A DNA stretch of 64,000 nucleotides, taken from positions 2,903,725 through 2,967,724 of the forward strand of contig NZ_DF820425.1 of NCBI RefSeq assembly GCF_000617845.2, in the 5' to 3' direction. The notes below the pieces were generated by a model. That model worked only from the letters and a program-made list of their open reading frames with translations, was not told the DNA's origin and did no database searches. Origin of the DNA: Bradyrhizobium sp. DOA9. Lineage in GTDB: Bacteria; Pseudomonadota; Alphaproteobacteria; Rhizobiales; Xanthobacteraceae. The first letter of the stretch is position 1; the number at the start of each line of letters is the position of its first letter. Below, piece by piece: positions 45,948 to 57,347 of the stretch. The position numbers and the translations under genes were made by a program.

Positions 45948-47180
45948 ATGACCCCTTCCGAAATCGACAGGATCTTTCGCGACGAGGCGGGGCGGGCGCT
46001 GGCCACGCTGATTCGCCTCGTCGGCGATTTCGATCTGGCGGAGGACGCGCTCCAGGATGCGTTCGCCGTCGCGCTCGATCGCTGGGCGGCGGGCGAGGTG
46101 CCGGACAATCCGCGCGCCTGGCTGGTCAATGTCGCCAGGCACAAGGTGATCGATCGCATCCGCCGCCAGGCCGTCTTCCGCGGCAAGCAACAGGCGCTGG
46201 TGCACGAGCTCGAGCTGAATGCGCTGGGCCCCGACGAGCCGCCGGCGATGCTGGACGACGACATGCTGCGGCTGATCTTCACCTGCTGCCATCCCGCCTT
46301 CGCGTCCGAGGTGCAGGTCGCGCTGACGCTGCGCACAATCTGCGGCCTCACCACCGCACAGGTCGGGCGCGCCTTCCTCGTCGGCGAGGAGGCGATGGCG
46401 CAGCGCCTGGTCCGTGCCAAGCAGAAGATCAGGCTGGCCGGCATCCCCTACGAAGTGCCGGAGCGCGAGGCGCTGCCGGCGCGGCTCGACGGCGTGCTCG
46501 CCGTGATCTATCTCGTCTTCACGGAGGGTTATGTCGCGACGGCGGGCGCCGACCTGATGCGGCCGGATTTCGCGGCTGAGGCGATCAGGCTCGCCCGTCT
46601 GCTCGACGGTCTGATCCCCGATCGCGCCGGCATCAAGGGGCTGCTCGCTCTCATGCTGTTGCACGATGCGCGGCGCGCGGGCCGCGAGACCGCGGCCGGG
46701 GATATCGTGCTGCTCGAAGAGCAGGACCGCGCGCTGTGGGATCGCGCACAGATCGAGGAGGGTCTGCGCCTGGTCGACGCGGCGCTGCGCATGCCTGGCC
46801 CGCCGCAACCCTATGCCGTGCAGGCGGCGATCGCCGCGCTGCATGCCCGTGCGCCGAGTTATGAAGCGACCGACTGGCGGCAAATCGCCGGGCTCTACGC
46901 GGTCCTGCTGCGCATCGGTCCCTCGCCCGTGATCGAGCTCAATCACGCCGCCGCGTTGTCGATGGTCGATGGGCCGGCACGTGCGCTCGATCTGGTCGAC
47001 GCCATCGCCGCGCGCGGCGGGCTTCGCGGCTATGAGCTGTTGCCCGCCGTGCGCGCGGATCTGTTGCGGCGATTGGGGCGGAAGGAAGAGGCCATGGAGG
47101 CGTATGTCGCAGCTACGGCTGCGACACAGTTGGAGCCACTGCGACGATTGTATGCGCGGCGTATGAGGGAAATGGGGTAG
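45948..47180 (+). CDS. ECF42-group RNA polymerase sigma factor
   Basis: The 410-residue protein has sigma2 ([21 protein letters not shown], 25-45) and sigma4 ([37 protein letters not shown]) regions in the first 180 residues. The C-terminal extension of about 230 residues is the TPR-like domain (DUF6596) characteristic of ECF42. In this group the extension replaces a separate anti-sigma factor and is needed for activity. The start is the ATG at 45948; a GTG at 45931, overlapping the stop of the upstream gene, is out of frame. Confidence 0.93.
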   Translation: MTPSEIDRIFRDEAGRALATLIRLVGDFDLAEDALQDAFAVALDRWAAGEVPDNPRAWLVNVARHKVIDRIRRQAVFRGKQQALVHELELNALGPDEPPAMLDDDMLRLIFTCCHPAFASEVQVALTLRTICGLTTAQVGRAFLVGEEAMAQRLVRAKQKIRLAGIPYEVPEREALPARLDGVLAVIYLVFTEGYVATAGADLMRPDFAAEAIRLARLLDGLIPDRAGIKGLLALMLLHDARRAGRETAAGDIVLLEEQDRALWDRAQIEEGLRLVDAALRMPGPPQPYAVQAAIAALHARAPSYEATDWRQIAGLYAVLLRIGPSPVIELNHAAALSMVDGPARALDLVDAIAARGGLRGYELLPAVRADLLRRLGRKEEAMEAYVAATAATQLEPLRRLYARRMREMG

Positions 47181-47182
47181 GA

Positions 47183-47313
47183 GCTCTCGTGCCCCGGACG
47201 CAGCGCAGCGCCCCTTCAGCGGTGCGCTGCAGAGCCGGGGCCCATCTCTCCGCAGCAAACTCGTGTCGCCAACTGGGTCCCGGCTCGCGCTTCGCGCGTC
47301 CGGGACACGAGAG
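47183..47313. repeat. Palindromic repeat family C, copy 2
   Basis: A 131-base imperfect palindrome with ends CTCTCGTGCCCCGGACGC and CCGGGACACGAGAG and an inner GCAGAGCCGGGGCCCA arm. It separates the convergent ECF42 and amidase genes. Confidence 0.88.
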
Positions 47314-47318
47314 CGCCG

Positions 47319-48182
47319 TCACTTCGACGCCACCGTCGTCGCTTCCGCCGGCAGGCTCGCCAGCAGCGCCTGCAACGTCGACAGTGTCGAATGATCGGCG
47401 ACGCCGTCCAGTCGCGCCGGGCGGAAGTGGCGCTGGAAGGCGGTGACGACTTCCATCGTCGCAGCGTCGTACTTGCCGTTCAGGGGTACGCCATAGCCGT
47501 ACCTTGCGAGCGTCTGCTGCATGCTCAGCACCGCGTCGCTGATGGTGCCGAGCATCAGGCTCTCGCCACGGACAATCGGGGCGGGCGTCACCCAGTGGCC
47601 GACGCCGGAATTGGCCAGCGAATGCCACGGAAACTTTTCGCCGGGATCCTTCTTGCGGGCCGGCGCGACGTCGGAATGGCCGAGCACCCGGTGCGCCGGC
47701 ACCTTGCGGCGGAGCATGATGCCGCGGCACAGCGCGATCACGGCGGCGATCTGGCGCAGCGGATATTCCGGATACCCCCAGTCATGGCCGCGATTGATGA
47801 TCTCGATGCCGATCGAGCAGGAGTTGATGTCGTCCTCGCCGGCCCAGGAGGAGACGCCGGCGTGCCAGGCCCGCTTGGCCTCGGGCACGCATTGCACGAT
47901 GCGGCCGTCCTCCAGCACGACATAATGCGCCGACACTTCGGTGCCGGCGGTGCAGAGGCGCGCCAGCGCGCCCTCGACATCGGGCATGCCGGTATAGTGC
48001 AGCACGATCATGTCCGGCTGCCGTCCCTTGTTGCGGTCGCCATGGTTCGGCGAGGGGATGATGTCCGAGACGATCGAGGAATCGGGCTCGAACGTCCGCA
48101 GGCCCGCCACGGTCTTGGGAACCGGGAGAACGCGGTGACGCTTCGAATCGGATCCAGACGATGTGGACGAACCGGAGGGCAT
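47319..48182 (-). CDS. N-acetylmuramoyl-L-alanine amidase (AmpD-like) with peptidoglycan-binding domain
   Basis: The 287-residue protein has an amidase_2 domain (about 45-200). Zinc ligands are probably H62 (LHYTG) and the His and Asp in LGHSDVAPARKKDPG. SIGIEIINRGHDWGYPEYP is the middle signature. A C-terminal peptidoglycan-binding domain follows (MQQTLARYGYGVPLNGKYDAAT). It has no signal peptide, as in AmpD, which recycles anhydro-muropeptides in the cytoplasm; the binding domain is unusual for that. It is divergent from the dcw cluster over a 440-base gap. Confidence 0.9.
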   Translation of the reverse strand: MPSGSSTSSGSDSKRHRVLPVPKTVAGLRTFEPDSSIVSDIIPSPNHGDRNKGRQPDMIVLHYTGMPDVEGALARLCTAGTEVSAHYVVLEDGRIVQCVPEAKRAWHAGVSSWAGEDDINSCSIGIEIINRGHDWGYPEYPLRQIAAVIALCRGIMLRRKVPAHRVLGHSDVAPARKKDPGEKFPWHSLANSGVGHWVTPAPIVRGESLMLGTISDAVLSMQQTLARYGYGVPLNGKYDAATMEVVTAFQRHFRPARLDGVADHSTLSTLQALLASLPAEATTVASK

Positions 48183-48622
48183 GAGCAGCTCAGACCGACG
48201 GAGTTTGGGGAAGCCCTTCTCTTTACTATTCCTTTACCCTCCATCGCGCGCAATCGCGCGACGCGGTTAACGGATTCATTTTGGCGATGTGTGTGGATGA
48301 CGCATCACTGGCCAAATTACCTTTTCCACTTGTCATCAATCGAGCAACGCTTTCTTAACGCTAAGGGCCGTTACTGAGGGATGAAGAGCCGACCCGCGTC
48401 CGGAGGCGGCCAAAGCGTATTTTGGCTCGAAATCCCATGGCTGCCCGACAAATTCCACTGGGAACACTGGGTTTGTGGCCCGGGACGACCGGGCTCGGTA
48501 ACCATGCTGGACAGGGGCTTGGTCGTGGAACCGCCGCGACGCGCAATAATTCGAGGCGTTATGGGCTTGTTCGGCCCCGATCTCGCTTGGGCATCAGGCC
48601 GGGCGGTCGGCAGGGGTGGCGC
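48183..48622. other. Leader region of the dcw cluster; no mraZ seen
   Basis: The 440-base gap between the divergent amidase and rsmH holds the dcw promoter but no recognisable gene. Features are GTTAACGGATTC near 48267, TTAACGCTAAGG near 48355 and an open frame 48381-48626 overlapping rsmH by ATGA. That frame has mixed third positions and no known homologue by eye, so it is left uncalled. mraZ, the usual first dcw gene in many bacteria, is absent here. Confidence 0.6.
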
Positions 48623-49612
48623 ATGAGCTCGGCTCCGCACATCCCCGTTCTTGGCCGTGAGGCCATCGCCCATCTCGCCCCGCGCGAGGGCGGCGTCTAC
48701 GTCGATGCCACCTTCGGCGCCGGCGGCTATAGCCGCGCGATCCTGGACGTACCGGGAACCCGATTGATTGCCATCGATCGCGACCGCACCGCGATTGCCG
48801 GCGGTGCCGAGCTGGTCGAGCGCGCCGCGGGCCGGCTGACGCTGGTCGAGGACCGCTTCTCCAACCTGGCCGAGGTCTGCGCGGCACAAGGCGTCGATGG
48901 CGTCGACGGTGTCGTGATGGATGTCGGCGTGTCCTCGATGCAGCTCGATCAGGCCGGCCGCGGCTTCTCCTTCCGCCTCGACGGTCCGCTCGACATGCGG
49001 ATGGGACAGACGGGCCCGACCGCGGCGGATGTCGTCGCGCGCGCCTCCGAGGGCGATCTCGCCGACATCATCTATCTCTTCGGCGAGGAGCGGCATTCGC
49101 GCCGCATCGCCCGCGCCATCGTCGCGGACCGGCAGGAAACCCCGTTCACGACGACGCGCTCGCTCGCCGATCTCGTCGGCAGGGTGGTGCGGTCGAAGCT
49201 AGGCGATATTCACCCGGCGACACGCACGTTCCAGGCGCTGCGCATCTTCGTCAACGAAGAGCTCGAGGAGCTTCAGACGGCGCTCGCTGCGGCCGAGCGT
49301 GTGCTGAGGCCCGGCGGCCGCCTCGTCGTCGTCTCGTTCCATTCGCTGGAAGACCGCAACGTCAAGAATTTCCTCTCCGAGCGTTCCAGGACCGGCGGCG
49401 GCTCGCGGCATCTGCCGGAAGTCGCGCAGCTTGTACCGAGCTTCCAGCTGCTGACGCGGCGGCCGGTCGTTGCCGGCGAGGACGAAGTTGCGCACAATCC
49501 GCGTGCGCGCTCGGCAAAGCTGCGCGCCGCCGAGCGCACCTCGGCGCCGGCGCATGAGACCGATGAGGCATCGTCCTGGCCGAAGCTCTCCGACGTGATG
49601 AGGGGCGGCTAG
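48623..49612 (+). CDS. rsmH: 16S rRNA (cytosine(1402)-N(4))-methyltransferase RsmH
   Basis: The 329-residue MraW protein starts with the family pattern [10 protein letters not shown] and has the SAM loop [16 protein letters not shown]. It methylates N4 of C1402 in the 16S rRNA decoding centre. Further family strings are [30 protein letters not shown] and [15 protein letters not shown]. It is the first gene of the dcw operon on the plus strand. The start at 48623 fits the family N terminus; an upstream in-frame extension (to 48422) would be untypical. ftsL follows after three bases. Confidence 0.97.
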   Translation: MSSAPHIPVLGREAIAHLAPREGGVYVDATFGAGGYSRAILDVPGTRLIAIDRDRTAIAGGAELVERAAGRLTLVEDRFSNLAEVCAAQGVDGVDGVVMDVGVSSMQLDQAGRGFSFRLDGPLDMRMGQTGPTAADVVARASEGDLADIIYLFGEERHSRRIARAIVADRQETPFTTTRSLADLVGRVVRSKLGDIHPATRTFQALRIFVNEELEELQTALAAAERVLRPGGRLVVVSFHSLEDRNVKNFLSERSRTGGGSRHLPEVAQLVPSFQLLTRRPVVAGEDEVAHNPRARSAKLRAAERTSAPAHETDEASSWPKLSDVMRGG

Positions 49613-49615
49613 CGC

Positions 49616-50008
49616 ATGCGCTTCATCCACCTCCTCGTCATCGGCGCGCTGATCTTCGCAGCCGCCCATGTCTACCGGATCAAGATGGACTCCACCGCGC
49701 GTACCGAGAAGGTGCTGCGGCTGCGTGCGGAGATCCGCGAGCAGCGCGATGCGATCGCGGGGCTGCGCGCCGAATGGGCCAAGCTCGATGCGCCCCACCG
49801 CCTGCAAGGACTGTCCGACCGGCATCTGCACCTCAAGCCGGTCAACGGCACGCAATATGATTCGCTGAAGAACCTGCCGGAGCGTCCGCCGCGGATGTTC
49901 AGGCCGGGCGAGCCCGATCCGATCGGGGCCATGCTCAAGACCATTGAAGCCGCGAGCGATCCCGACACGGTGACGGGCTCCGTGCCTCAGTCCGAGGACA
50001 AGCAATGA
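49616..50008 (+). CDS. ftsL: Cell division protein FtsL
   Basis: The 130-residue protein has one N-terminal membrane span (about 3-20), then a coiled-coil-like segment (TARTEKVLRLRAEIREQRDAIAGLRAEW, 27-54). The C-terminal Pro-rich part is periplasmic. FtsL joins FtsB and FtsQ at the septum and helps to activate FtsWI. Position between rsmH and ftsI supports the call despite low sequence conservation. Its stop overlaps the ftsI start by four bases (ATGA). Confidence 0.9.
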   Translation: MRFIHLLVIGALIFAAAHVYRIKMDSTARTEKVLRLRAEIREQRDAIAGLRAEWAKLDAPHRLQGLSDRHLHLKPVNGTQYDSLKNLPERPPRMFRPGEPDPIGAMLKTIEAASDPDTVTGSVPQSEDKQ

Positions 50009-51768
50009 GCCCGGTAACGCCTGCAAAACCCGACAAGTCGACCGAGCGGCCAATTGAACCTTGGCGGCGGCGGCTGATCCGAAGCCTGCTCTACGGGCGC
50101 AACGTCGATCGCGCCGCCAAGGCGCGCGCACGCGTCGGCCTCGCCATGCTCGCCTTTGCTTCGGTCTACGCCCTGATCGGCGGGCGGCTCGTGATGTTCG
50201 CCATCGGCGCCGACGCGCACGGTGCGCGCCGCGCCGCGGCGCAGGAGGTGGTTGCGACCGCGCGGCCCGACATCGTCGATCGCAACGGCGCCATCCTCGC
50301 GACCGACGTGAAGGCGTCGAGCCTGTTCGGCGAGCCGCGGCGCATCATCGACAAGGACGAGGCGATCGAGCTTTTGACCGCGACCATCCCCGACCTCGAC
50401 GAGGCCGAGGTGCGCGAGCGCCTGAAGACGCGCAAGGGCTTCGTCTGGCTCAAGCGCGAGGTCACGCCGGCGCAGCAGCAGGCGGTCCACAAGCTCGGTA
50501 TTCCCGGCATCGGCTTCCTGCGCGAGAACAAGCGCGTCTATCCGACCGGCAACGAGGTCGCCCACCTCATCGGTCTCGTCAACATCGACAACCAGGGTAT
50601 CGCCGGCCTCGAGAAGTGGCTCGACAACCAGGGGCTCGCCGACCTCCACCGCGCCGGCTTTGCCACCGACCGGCTGCAGAAGCCGATCGAGCTCGCGGTC
50701 GACCTGCGGGTCGAGCATGCGCTGCGCGACGAGCTGCTCAAGGCCAAGGACAAGTTCCACGCCAAGGCCGCCTCGGGCATCGTCTCCAACGTCAAGACCG
50801 GCGAGATCGTGGCGATGGTCTCGCTGCCCGACTTCGATCCCAACAATCCGAAGGAGGCGCATGATCCCGACCGCATCAACCGCCTCACCACCGGCGTCTA
50901 CGAGATGGGCTCGACCTTCAAGGCGTTTACCCTGGCGATGGGGCTCGATTCCGGCAAGATCAATCTGAACTCGATGTGGGACGCGCGCGGAAACCTGCAC
51001 TACGGCAAGTTCACCATCCACGACAGCCATCCGCTCGGGCGCTTCATCAACACCAAGGAAGTGTTCACCTACTCCTCCAACATCGGCGCGGCACGGATTG
51101 CGCTCAATCAGGGCGTCGAGGCGCACAAGGCGTTCCTCGCCAAGCTGGGGCAGACGACCCGGCTGCGCACCGAATTGCCGGAGAGCGCGGCGCCGCTGCT
51201 CCCCCGGCGCTGGAGCGAATTGAACACGGTCACCGCGGCGTTCGGCCAGGGCCTGTCGGTGGCGCCGCTCCAGGCGGTGATGGGCATCAACGCGCTCGTG
51301 AACGGCGGCTATTTGATCCCGCCGACATTCCTGAAGCGCAGCGAATCCGAAGCGGCGGCGCTGGCCAAGCGCGTCATCAAGACGGAGACCAGCGACAAGA
51401 TGCGGTATCTGATGCGGCTCAATGCCGAAATCGGCACCGCCAAGACCGCCGACGTCAAGGGTTACTACGTCGGCGGCAAGACCGGCACGTCCGAGAAGGT
51501 CATCAACGGCCGCTACGCCAAGAAGCGCGTGCTCAACTCCTTCACCGCCATCCTGCCCTGCGACGATCCCAAATATCACGTCCTCGTCATGCTGGACGAG
51601 CCGCAGGCACTGCCCGAAACCCATGGGTTCATCACCTCGGGATGGAACGCGGTGCCGACGGGCGGCAAAGTGATCGAGCGGATCGCGCCGCTCCTGGGCG
51701 TCGAGCCGCGGTTCGACCTGCCGCCTGCTGACCGCCTTATTCTTGCAGCATCCAGGACAACCCAGTAA
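50005..51768 (+). CDS. ftsI: Penicillin-binding protein 3, FtsI
   Basis: The 587-residue septal transpeptidase has one membrane span (about 45-65), an N-terminal dimerisation domain and the transpeptidase domain. Active-site motifs are S303 in GSTFK, the SSN triad in [11 protein letters not shown] and KTGT in [10 protein letters not shown]. It cross-links new peptidoglycan at the septum with FtsW. Its start overlaps ftsL. Inhibition by beta-lactams is expected from the family. murE follows after 86 bases. Confidence 0.97.
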   Translation: MSPVTPAKPDKSTERPIEPWRRRLIRSLLYGRNVDRAAKARARVGLAMLAFASVYALIGGRLVMFAIGADAHGARRAAAQEVVATARPDIVDRNGAILATDVKASSLFGEPRRIIDKDEAIELLTATIPDLDEAEVRERLKTRKGFVWLKREVTPAQQQAVHKLGIPGIGFLRENKRVYPTGNEVAHLIGLVNIDNQGIAGLEKWLDNQGLADLHRAGFATDRLQKPIELAVDLRVEHALRDELLKAKDKFHAKAASGIVSNVKTGEIVAMVSLPDFDPNNPKEAHDPDRINRLTTGVYEMGSTFKAFTLAMGLDSGKINLNSMWDARGNLHYGKFTIHDSHPLGRFINTKEVFTYSSNIGAARIALNQGVEAHKAFLAKLGQTTRLRTELPESAAPLLPRRWSELNTVTAAFGQGLSVAPLQAVMGINALVNGGYLIPPTFLKRSESEAAALAKRVIKTETSDKMRYLMRLNAEIGTAKTADVKGYYVGGKTGTSEKVINGRYAKKRVLNSFTAILPCDDPKYHVLVMLDEPQALPETHGFITSGWNAVPTGGKVIERIAPLLGVEPRFDLPPADRLILAASRTTQ

Positions 51769-51854
51769 TCAACTGGGTGGGCCATCGCCGGTGCTGAGTC
51801 GGGATTTTTCCTAGAGGATTCGGCTTTTCGGCTGGGCATGTTGACTGGAAGACC

Positions 51855-53312
51855 ATGAAGCTGCGCGACCTCTTAGGCAACGATGCGGAAATCAAGCCCG
51901 CTGCCGCGGCGCTCGAGGTGAGCGGCGTTGCGCTCGACAGCCGCGCGGTCCAGCCAGGCGATCTCTTCTTCGCGCTGGCAGGCAGCAAGACCGACGGCGC
52001 GCGCTTCGTCGATGCTGCGGTCGCCGCCGGCGCGGTGGCCGTCGTCGGTGACCACGCACCGGCCGCCTGCAAGGTGCCGTTCATCGCTGTCGCCAATCCA
52101 CGCCGCGCGTTGGCGCTGGCCGCGGCCAGATTTTTCCCGGCGCAGCCTGCGACGATCGCCGCGGTGACCGGAACCAGCGGCAAGACCTCGGTCGCCGCGT
52201 TCACGCGCCAGATCTGGGAGCGGCTCGGGCACGCCTCCGCCAGTATCGGCACCATCGGTCTCGTGTCGCAGAAGCGCACCGTCTATGGCTCGCTGACCAC
52301 GCCGGATCCGATCGCGCTGCACCGGCAGCTCGACGAGATCGCGCGCGAGGGCGTTACGCATCTCGCCTTCGAGGCCTCCTCGCACGGGCTCGACCAATAT
52401 CGCCTCGACGGCGTGCGCATCTCGGCCGGCGGTTTCACCAATCTCTCGCGCGACCACATGGATTACCATCCGACCGTTGCGCATTATCTCGCGGCCAAGC
52501 TCCGCCTGTTCCGTGAGCTGGTGCCGCCTGATGGTGCTGCGGTGATCTCGGCCGATCATGATTGTTCGGCGGAGGCGATCGACGCGGCGACATCGCGCGG
52601 CCTGCGCGTCATGGCGGTCGGCCGCAACGGCGATGGCGCAGGCGAGGGCATCCGCCTCACCGAGGCCGTGGTCGAAGGTTTTTCGCAAAAGCTGACACTC
52701 GAGCACCGCGGCAAGCGTTACGCGGTCAAGCTGCCGCTGGTCGGCGAATTCCAGATCGAGAACGCGCTGGTGTCGGCCGGCCTTGCCATCGGCACCGGCA
52801 GCGATGCCGCAAGCGTGTTCGCGAGCCTCGAACATCTCGAAGGCGCCAAGGGCCGGCTCGAGCGCGTCGGCGAGCGCAACGGCGCGCCGATCTTCGTCGA
52901 TTACGCGCACAAGCCCGACGCGCTGGCGAAAGCGCTGCAGGCGCTGCGGCCTTATGCCAGGCGCAGGCTGGTCGTCGTATTCGGCGCCGGCGGCGACCGC
53001 GATGCCGGCAAGCGTCCGATCATGGGCGGGATCGCGGCGGAGAATGCCGACGCCATCATCGTCACCGACGACAATCCGCGCAGCGAGAAGCCGGAAGCGA
53101 TCCGCGCCGCCATCCTCGCCACCGCGAAGGGCGCCCGCGAGATCGGCGACCGCGCCGAGGCGATCCGCGCCGCGATCGAGGATTTGCAGGAGGGCGATGC
53201 GCTGCTCATCGCCGGCAAGGGCCACGAGACCGGGCAGATCGTCGGCGGCCAGACGCTGCCCTTCAGTGATCACGAGGCGGTCGCCGCCGCACTAGCGTCG
53301 AGGGTTGCATGA
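51855..53312 (+). CDS. murE: UDP-MurNAc-L-Ala-D-Glu:meso-DAP ligase MurE
   Basis: The 485-residue enzyme adds the third residue of the stem peptide. The ATP loop is [13 protein letters not shown] near residue 107. The selector motif DNPR (in [14 protein letters not shown]) marks meso-diaminopimelate use instead of lysine. [13 protein letters not shown] and YAHKPDAL are further family motifs. Its stop overlaps the murF start by four bases (ATGA), so the two are coupled. Confidence 0.98.
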   Translation: MKLRDLLGNDAEIKPAAAALEVSGVALDSRAVQPGDLFFALAGSKTDGARFVDAAVAAGAVAVVGDHAPAACKVPFIAVANPRRALALAAARFFPAQPATIAAVTGTSGKTSVAAFTRQIWERLGHASASIGTIGLVSQKRTVYGSLTTPDPIALHRQLDEIAREGVTHLAFEASSHGLDQYRLDGVRISAGGFTNLSRDHMDYHPTVAHYLAAKLRLFRELVPPDGAAVISADHDCSAEAIDAATSRGLRVMAVGRNGDGAGEGIRLTEAVVEGFSQKLTLEHRGKRYAVKLPLVGEFQIENALVSAGLAIGTGSDAASVFASLEHLEGAKGRLERVGERNGAPIFVDYAHKPDALAKALQALRPYARRRLVVVFGAGGDRDAGKRPIMGGIAAENADAIIVTDDNPRSEKPEAIRAAILATAKGAREIGDRAEAIRAAIEDLQEGDALLIAGKGHETGQIVGGQTLPFSDHEAVAAALASRVA

Positions 53313-54691
53313 GCGGGCCAATATGGACAATTGCCGAGGTCGCGCGAGCGCTTGGCGTGGCCGGATCGTTCCCTGATACGGGAATCGATTTCGTCACCCA
53401 GGACAGCCGCCTGGTGAAGCCCGGCAGCCTGTTCGTCGCGCTGAGCGGCACGCCGAGTGGCGGCTTTGTCTCCGCTTTCGCCAGTGCGCGCGACGGCTGG
53501 GAATTCGCCGACAAGGCGGAAGCTTCAGGCGCGGTGGCGATGATCGTGCCGCACGAGATCGCGGGCGTCCGCATTCCCCAGATCGTCGTCAAGGACACGC
53601 TGATCGACGGCCTCTGGGGCCTCGCGCGTGCCGCACGCGCGCGCTTCAACGGCCCGGTGATCGGGCTCACCGGCAGCGCCGGCAAGACCAGCACGAAGGA
53701 ATTTCTCGCCGCCTATCCGAACGCCTATGCGAGCCCGTCGAGCTTCAACAATTTCTGGGGCGTGCCGCTGACGCTGTGCAATGCCCGGCGCGACGCCAGC
53801 CTCTGGGTCGTCGAGATGGGCATGAACCAGCAAGGCGAGATCGCCCGACTGAGCGAGCTGACGCAGCCGACCGTCGCGCTCGTCGTCAACGTCCAGCCGG
53901 TGCATCTGGAAAAGCTCGGCTCGCTCGAGGCCATCCGGCGCGAGAAGGTGTCGATCGCGCTCGGCCTGCCCGAGGACGGCGTGCTGGTGCTGCCCGCCGG
54001 GATCAAGGCGGCCGAGTGGAAGGGCAAGGTCGTGCGCTTCGGCGGCGAGCATGCCGAGGTGCATGAGGTCGCGCATGCGCCGCACGGCGAGAGCTGGCAG
54101 GTCGTGGCCGCGATCGGCAAGAAGGAGATCGCCTTCAGCCTGACCCCTGGCGCGCCGCACCGGGTGCACAATGCGCTGGCTGCGCTCGCCGCCGTTCATG
54201 CCGCGCATCTCGACGCCGCGACGCTCGCGATCAAGCTCGACCGTGTCGGCATCATGACCGGGCGCGGCGTCGAGCAGGCGATCGGCGATATCATCGTGAT
54301 CGACGACAGTTTCAACGGCAATCCGGCCAGCGTCGCGGCTGCGCTGCAAAGCCTGCAGGCGCGCAACGTGAGCGGCGGCCGCCGCATCGCGGTTCTCGGC
54401 GACATGCTCGAGCTCGGCGAGGACGCACCGAGCTATCACACCGGCCTCTCCAGCCATCTCGACGGCATCGACGGCATCTATTGCGTCGGCCCCCTGATGC
54501 GCCACCTCTTCGACCTGCTGCCGCCGGGCAAGGGCCTCGGCTGGCACGACGATCCCGCCACGCTGAAGCCGGCCGAGGTCGCAAATCTGCTGAAGGCGGG
54601 CGACGTCGTGGTTGTCAAGGGCAGCAAGAAGATGTTCTGGGTCAACAAGTTTGTGCCGGGGCTGGTGGCCGCCTTGCAGGCAAAGGCGTAA
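53309..54691 (+). CDS. murF: UDP-MurNAc-tripeptide:D-Ala-D-Ala ligase MurF
   Basis: The 460-residue enzyme adds D-Ala-D-Ala to finish the pentapeptide. The ATP loop is GLTGSAGKTSTKEFLA. FNNFWGVPLTL and WVVEMGMNQQGEI are central motifs, and IDDSFNGNPASVAAALQ lies in the C-terminal domain. Its start overlaps murE. A gap of 140 bases separates it from mraY, which may contain a second promoter. Confidence 0.98.
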   Translation: MSGPIWTIAEVARALGVAGSFPDTGIDFVTQDSRLVKPGSLFVALSGTPSGGFVSAFASARDGWEFADKAEASGAVAMIVPHEIAGVRIPQIVVKDTLIDGLWGLARAARARFNGPVIGLTGSAGKTSTKEFLAAYPNAYASPSSFNNFWGVPLTLCNARRDASLWVVEMGMNQQGEIARLSELTQPTVALVVNVQPVHLEKLGSLEAIRREKVSIALGLPEDGVLVLPAGIKAAEWKGKVVRFGGEHAEVHEVAHAPHGESWQVVAAIGKKEIAFSLTPGAPHRVHNALAALAAVHAAHLDAATLAIKLDRVGIMTGRGVEQAIGDIIVIDDSFNGNPASVAAALQSLQARNVSGGRRIAVLGDMLELGEDAPSYHTGLSSHLDGIDGIYCVGPLMRHLFDLLPPGKGLGWHDDPATLKPAEVANLLKAGDVVVVKGSKKMFWVNKFVPGLVAALQAKA

Positions 54692-54831
54692 ACTGCTTGG
54701 AAGGCGCCGTTCCCGAATCTTAACCCTTTGCGGCGGAAGCCGTCCGTTTCCCGAAACGCGCGGCCCATGATGAAGACCAGCGAATGCGCGTGAGGCACCC
54801 CGACGTGCAAAGGCGCCATAGGACCGTCTGA

Positions 54832-55935
54832 ATGTTTTACTGGCTGATCGAGCTTTCCAACACATTTCCGGGCTTCGGTGCCGTTCGCACTTTCCTGAAC
54901 GTCTTCCGCTACATCACCTTCCGCACCGGCGGCGCCATCGTGACCGGCGCGCTGTTCGTGTTCCTGTTCGGCCCCTGGATCATCGATCATCTGCGCATCC
55001 GTCAGGGCAAGGGCCAGCCGATCCGCACCGACGGTCCGCAATCGCATCTCGCCAAGAAAGGCACGCCCACCATGGGCGGGCTGATGATCCTGTCCGGCCT
55101 CACGGTCGGCACCGTGCTGTGGGCCAATCCGCTCAACCCCTATGTCTGGATCGTGCTGGCGGTGACGCTCGGCTTCGGCTTCGTCGGCTTCTATGACGAT
55201 TACCTCAAGGTGACCAAGCAGACCACGAGCGGGTTCGGCGGCAAGCTGCGCCTCTTGATCGAGGCCGTGATCGCGCTGGTCGCCTGCTACGCGCTGGTGC
55301 GGCTCAACCGCGACCCCGCCTCGACCGCGCTGACGATTCCCTTCCTGAAGGATACCGTGCTGCATTTCGGCTGGTTCTTCGTCGTCTTCGGCGCCTTCGT
55401 CATCGTCGGCGCCGGCAATGCGGTGAATCTCACCGACGGTCTCGACGGCCTCGCCATCGTGCCCGTGATGATCGCCACCGCAAGTTTCGCGATGATCGCC
55501 TATCTCACCGGCAATCTGGTGTTCGCCGACTACCTCCAGATCAAATATGTCGCCGGCACCGGCGAGCTCGCGGTGCTCTGCGGCGCGCTGCTCGGGGCCG
55601 GCCTCGGCTTCCTCTGGTTCAACGCGCCGCCGGCCTCGATCTTCATGGGCGACACCGGCTCGCTCGCGCTCGGCGGCATGCTCGGCGCCATCGCGGTCGC
55701 GGTGAAGCACGAGATCGTGCTCGCCGTGATCGGCGGATTGTTCGTGCTCGAGGCGGTGTCGGTCATCGTTCAGGTCGTGTCCTTCAAGCTCACGGGCAAG
55801 CGCGTGTTCGCGATGGCGCCGATCCACCACCACTTCGAGCAGAAGGGCTGGACCGAGCCGCAGATCGTGATCCGGTTCTGGATCATCTCGGTGATGCTGG
55901 CGCTCGCCGGCCTTTCGACGCTGAAGCTGCGGTGA
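54832..55935 (+). CDS. mraY: Phospho-N-acetylmuramoyl-pentapeptide-transferase MraY
   Basis: The 367-residue inner-membrane enzyme with ten spans transfers phospho-MurNAc-pentapeptide to undecaprenyl phosphate, making lipid I. Cytoplasmic-loop signatures are KKGTPTMGG (with the Mg-binding region nearby), [13 protein letters not shown] and [12 protein letters not shown]. It is typical in length. murD follows after seven bases. Confidence 0.98.
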   Translation: MFYWLIELSNTFPGFGAVRTFLNVFRYITFRTGGAIVTGALFVFLFGPWIIDHLRIRQGKGQPIRTDGPQSHLAKKGTPTMGGLMILSGLTVGTVLWANPLNPYVWIVLAVTLGFGFVGFYDDYLKVTKQTTSGFGGKLRLLIEAVIALVACYALVRLNRDPASTALTIPFLKDTVLHFGWFFVVFGAFVIVGAGNAVNLTDGLDGLAIVPVMIATASFAMIAYLTGNLVFADYLQIKYVAGTGELAVLCGALLGAGLGFLWFNAPPASIFMGDTGSLALGGMLGAIAVAVKHEIVLAVIGGLFVLEAVSVIVQVVSFKLTGKRVFAMAPIHHHFEQKGWTEPQIVIRFWIISVMLALAGLSTLKLR

Positions 55936-55942
55936 CCGATCG

Positions 55943-57340
55943 ATGATCCCCGTCACGTCCTTCGCCGGCAAGACGGTCGCGGTGTTCGGCCTTGGCGGCT
56001 CGGGGCTCGCGTCCTGCCATGCCTTGAAAGCCGGCGGCGCCGAGGTGATCGCCGCCGACGACAATGCCGAGAACGTCGCCAAGGCTGCGCAGGCCGGCTT
56101 CATCACCGCGGACTTGCGCAACGTCTCCTGGGCGAATTTCGCCGCGCTCGTGCTCGCGCCCGGCGTGCCGCTGACCCATCCGGTGCCGCATTGGAGCGTC
56201 TTGAAGGCGCGCGAAGCAGGCTGTGAGGTGATCGGCGACATCGAGCTGTTCTGCCGCGAGCGGCGTCGCCACGCACCCGATGCGCCGTTCGTCGCCATCA
56301 CCGGCACCAACGGCAAGTCGACCACCACGGCGCTGATCGCGCACCTGACGAAAGTCGCCGGCTACGACACCCAGATGGGCGGCAATATCGGCACCGCGAT
56401 CCTGTCGCTGGAGCCGCCGCGCATGGGCCGCGTCCACGTCATCGAGATGTCGTCCTACCAGATCGACCTCACGCCCTCGCTCGATCCGTCCGTCGGCATC
56501 CTGCTCAATGTCAGCGAGGACCACATCGACCGCCACGGCACCATCGAGCACTACGCCGCGGTGAAGAAGCGCCTCGTTGCCGGCGTGCAAGGCGGCGGCA
56601 CCTCGATCGTCGGCGTCGATGACGGCTATTGCCGCGACATCGCCGACCGGCTCGACCGCGCCGGCAAGAACGTGGTGCGCATCTCCGTCAAGAACCCGCT
56701 CGCGTGGGGCATTTACGTCGAGCACGGCACCATCGTGCGCGCCTCGGGCGGCGCCCGCAGCGAAATTGCCGCGCTTGGCGGCATCGGCTCGCTGCGCGGC
56801 CAGCACAACGCGCAGAACGCGGCCTCCGCGGCCGCCGCCGCGCTCGCCATGGGCATCAGCCAGGACGTGCTGCAGAACGGCCTGCGCAGCTTTCCGGGCC
56901 TTGCGCATCGCATGGAGCAGGTCGGGCGCCGCGGCAACGTGCTGTTCGTCAACGATTCCAAGGGCACCAATGCCGACGCCACGGCGCACGCGTTGTCGTC
57001 GTTCGCCGACATCTTCTGGATCGCCGGCGGCAAGCCGAAGGCGGGCGGCATCACTGGCCTCACCGGCTATTTCCCGCGCATCCGAAAGGCCTATCTGATC
57101 GGCGAGGCCGCGCAGGAATTTTCCGGCACGCTCGGCTCCGTCCCGCACGAGATCAGCCAGACCCTCGACGTCGCGGTCGAGCACGCCGCGCGCGATGCGG
57201 AAGCCTCTAGCCTCGCTGATGCCGTCGTGCTGCTGTCGCCGGCCTGCGCCTCCTTCGACCAGTACCGCAACTTCGAGATCCGCGGCGCCAAGTTCCGCGA
57301 GCTGGTGCAAGCGCTGCCGGGTGTGAAGCCGGTGGTGTGA
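55943..57340 (+). CDS. murD: UDP-MurNAc-L-alanine:D-glutamate ligase MurD
   Basis: The 465-residue enzyme adds D-glutamate, the second residue of the stem. The ATP loop is [17 protein letters not shown]. The N terminus has a nucleotide-binding glycine pattern ([11 protein letters not shown]), the centre [22 protein letters not shown], and the end [21 protein letters not shown] family C repeat lies in the 216-base gap before ftsW, so transcription from upstream may be reduced there. Confidence 0.97.
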   Translation: MIPVTSFAGKTVAVFGLGGSGLASCHALKAGGAEVIAADDNAENVAKAAQAGFITADLRNVSWANFAALVLAPGVPLTHPVPHWSVLKAREAGCEVIGDIELFCRERRRHAPDAPFVAITGTNGKSTTTALIAHLTKVAGYDTQMGGNIGTAILSLEPPRMGRVHVIEMSSYQIDLTPSLDPSVGILLNVSEDHIDRHGTIEHYAAVKKRLVAGVQGGGTSIVGVDDGYCRDIADRLDRAGKNVVRISVKNPLAWGIYVEHGTIVRASGGARSEIAALGGIGSLRGQHNAQNAASAAAAALAMGISQDVLQNGLRSFPGLAHRMEQVGRRGNVLFVNDSKGTNADATAHALSSFADIFWIAGGKPKAGGITGLTGYFPRIRKAYLIGEAAQEFSGTLGSVPHEISQTLDVAVEHAARDAEASSLADAVVLLSPACASFDQYRNFEIRGAKFRELVQALPGVKPVV

Positions 57341-57347
57341 GCTGCGC

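Noticed and set aside
48381..48626. 81-codon frame overlapping rsmH by ATGA
   Set aside because: Third-position bias is only moderate and no known family is seen; it is probably leader sequence. Left open as a weak candidate.
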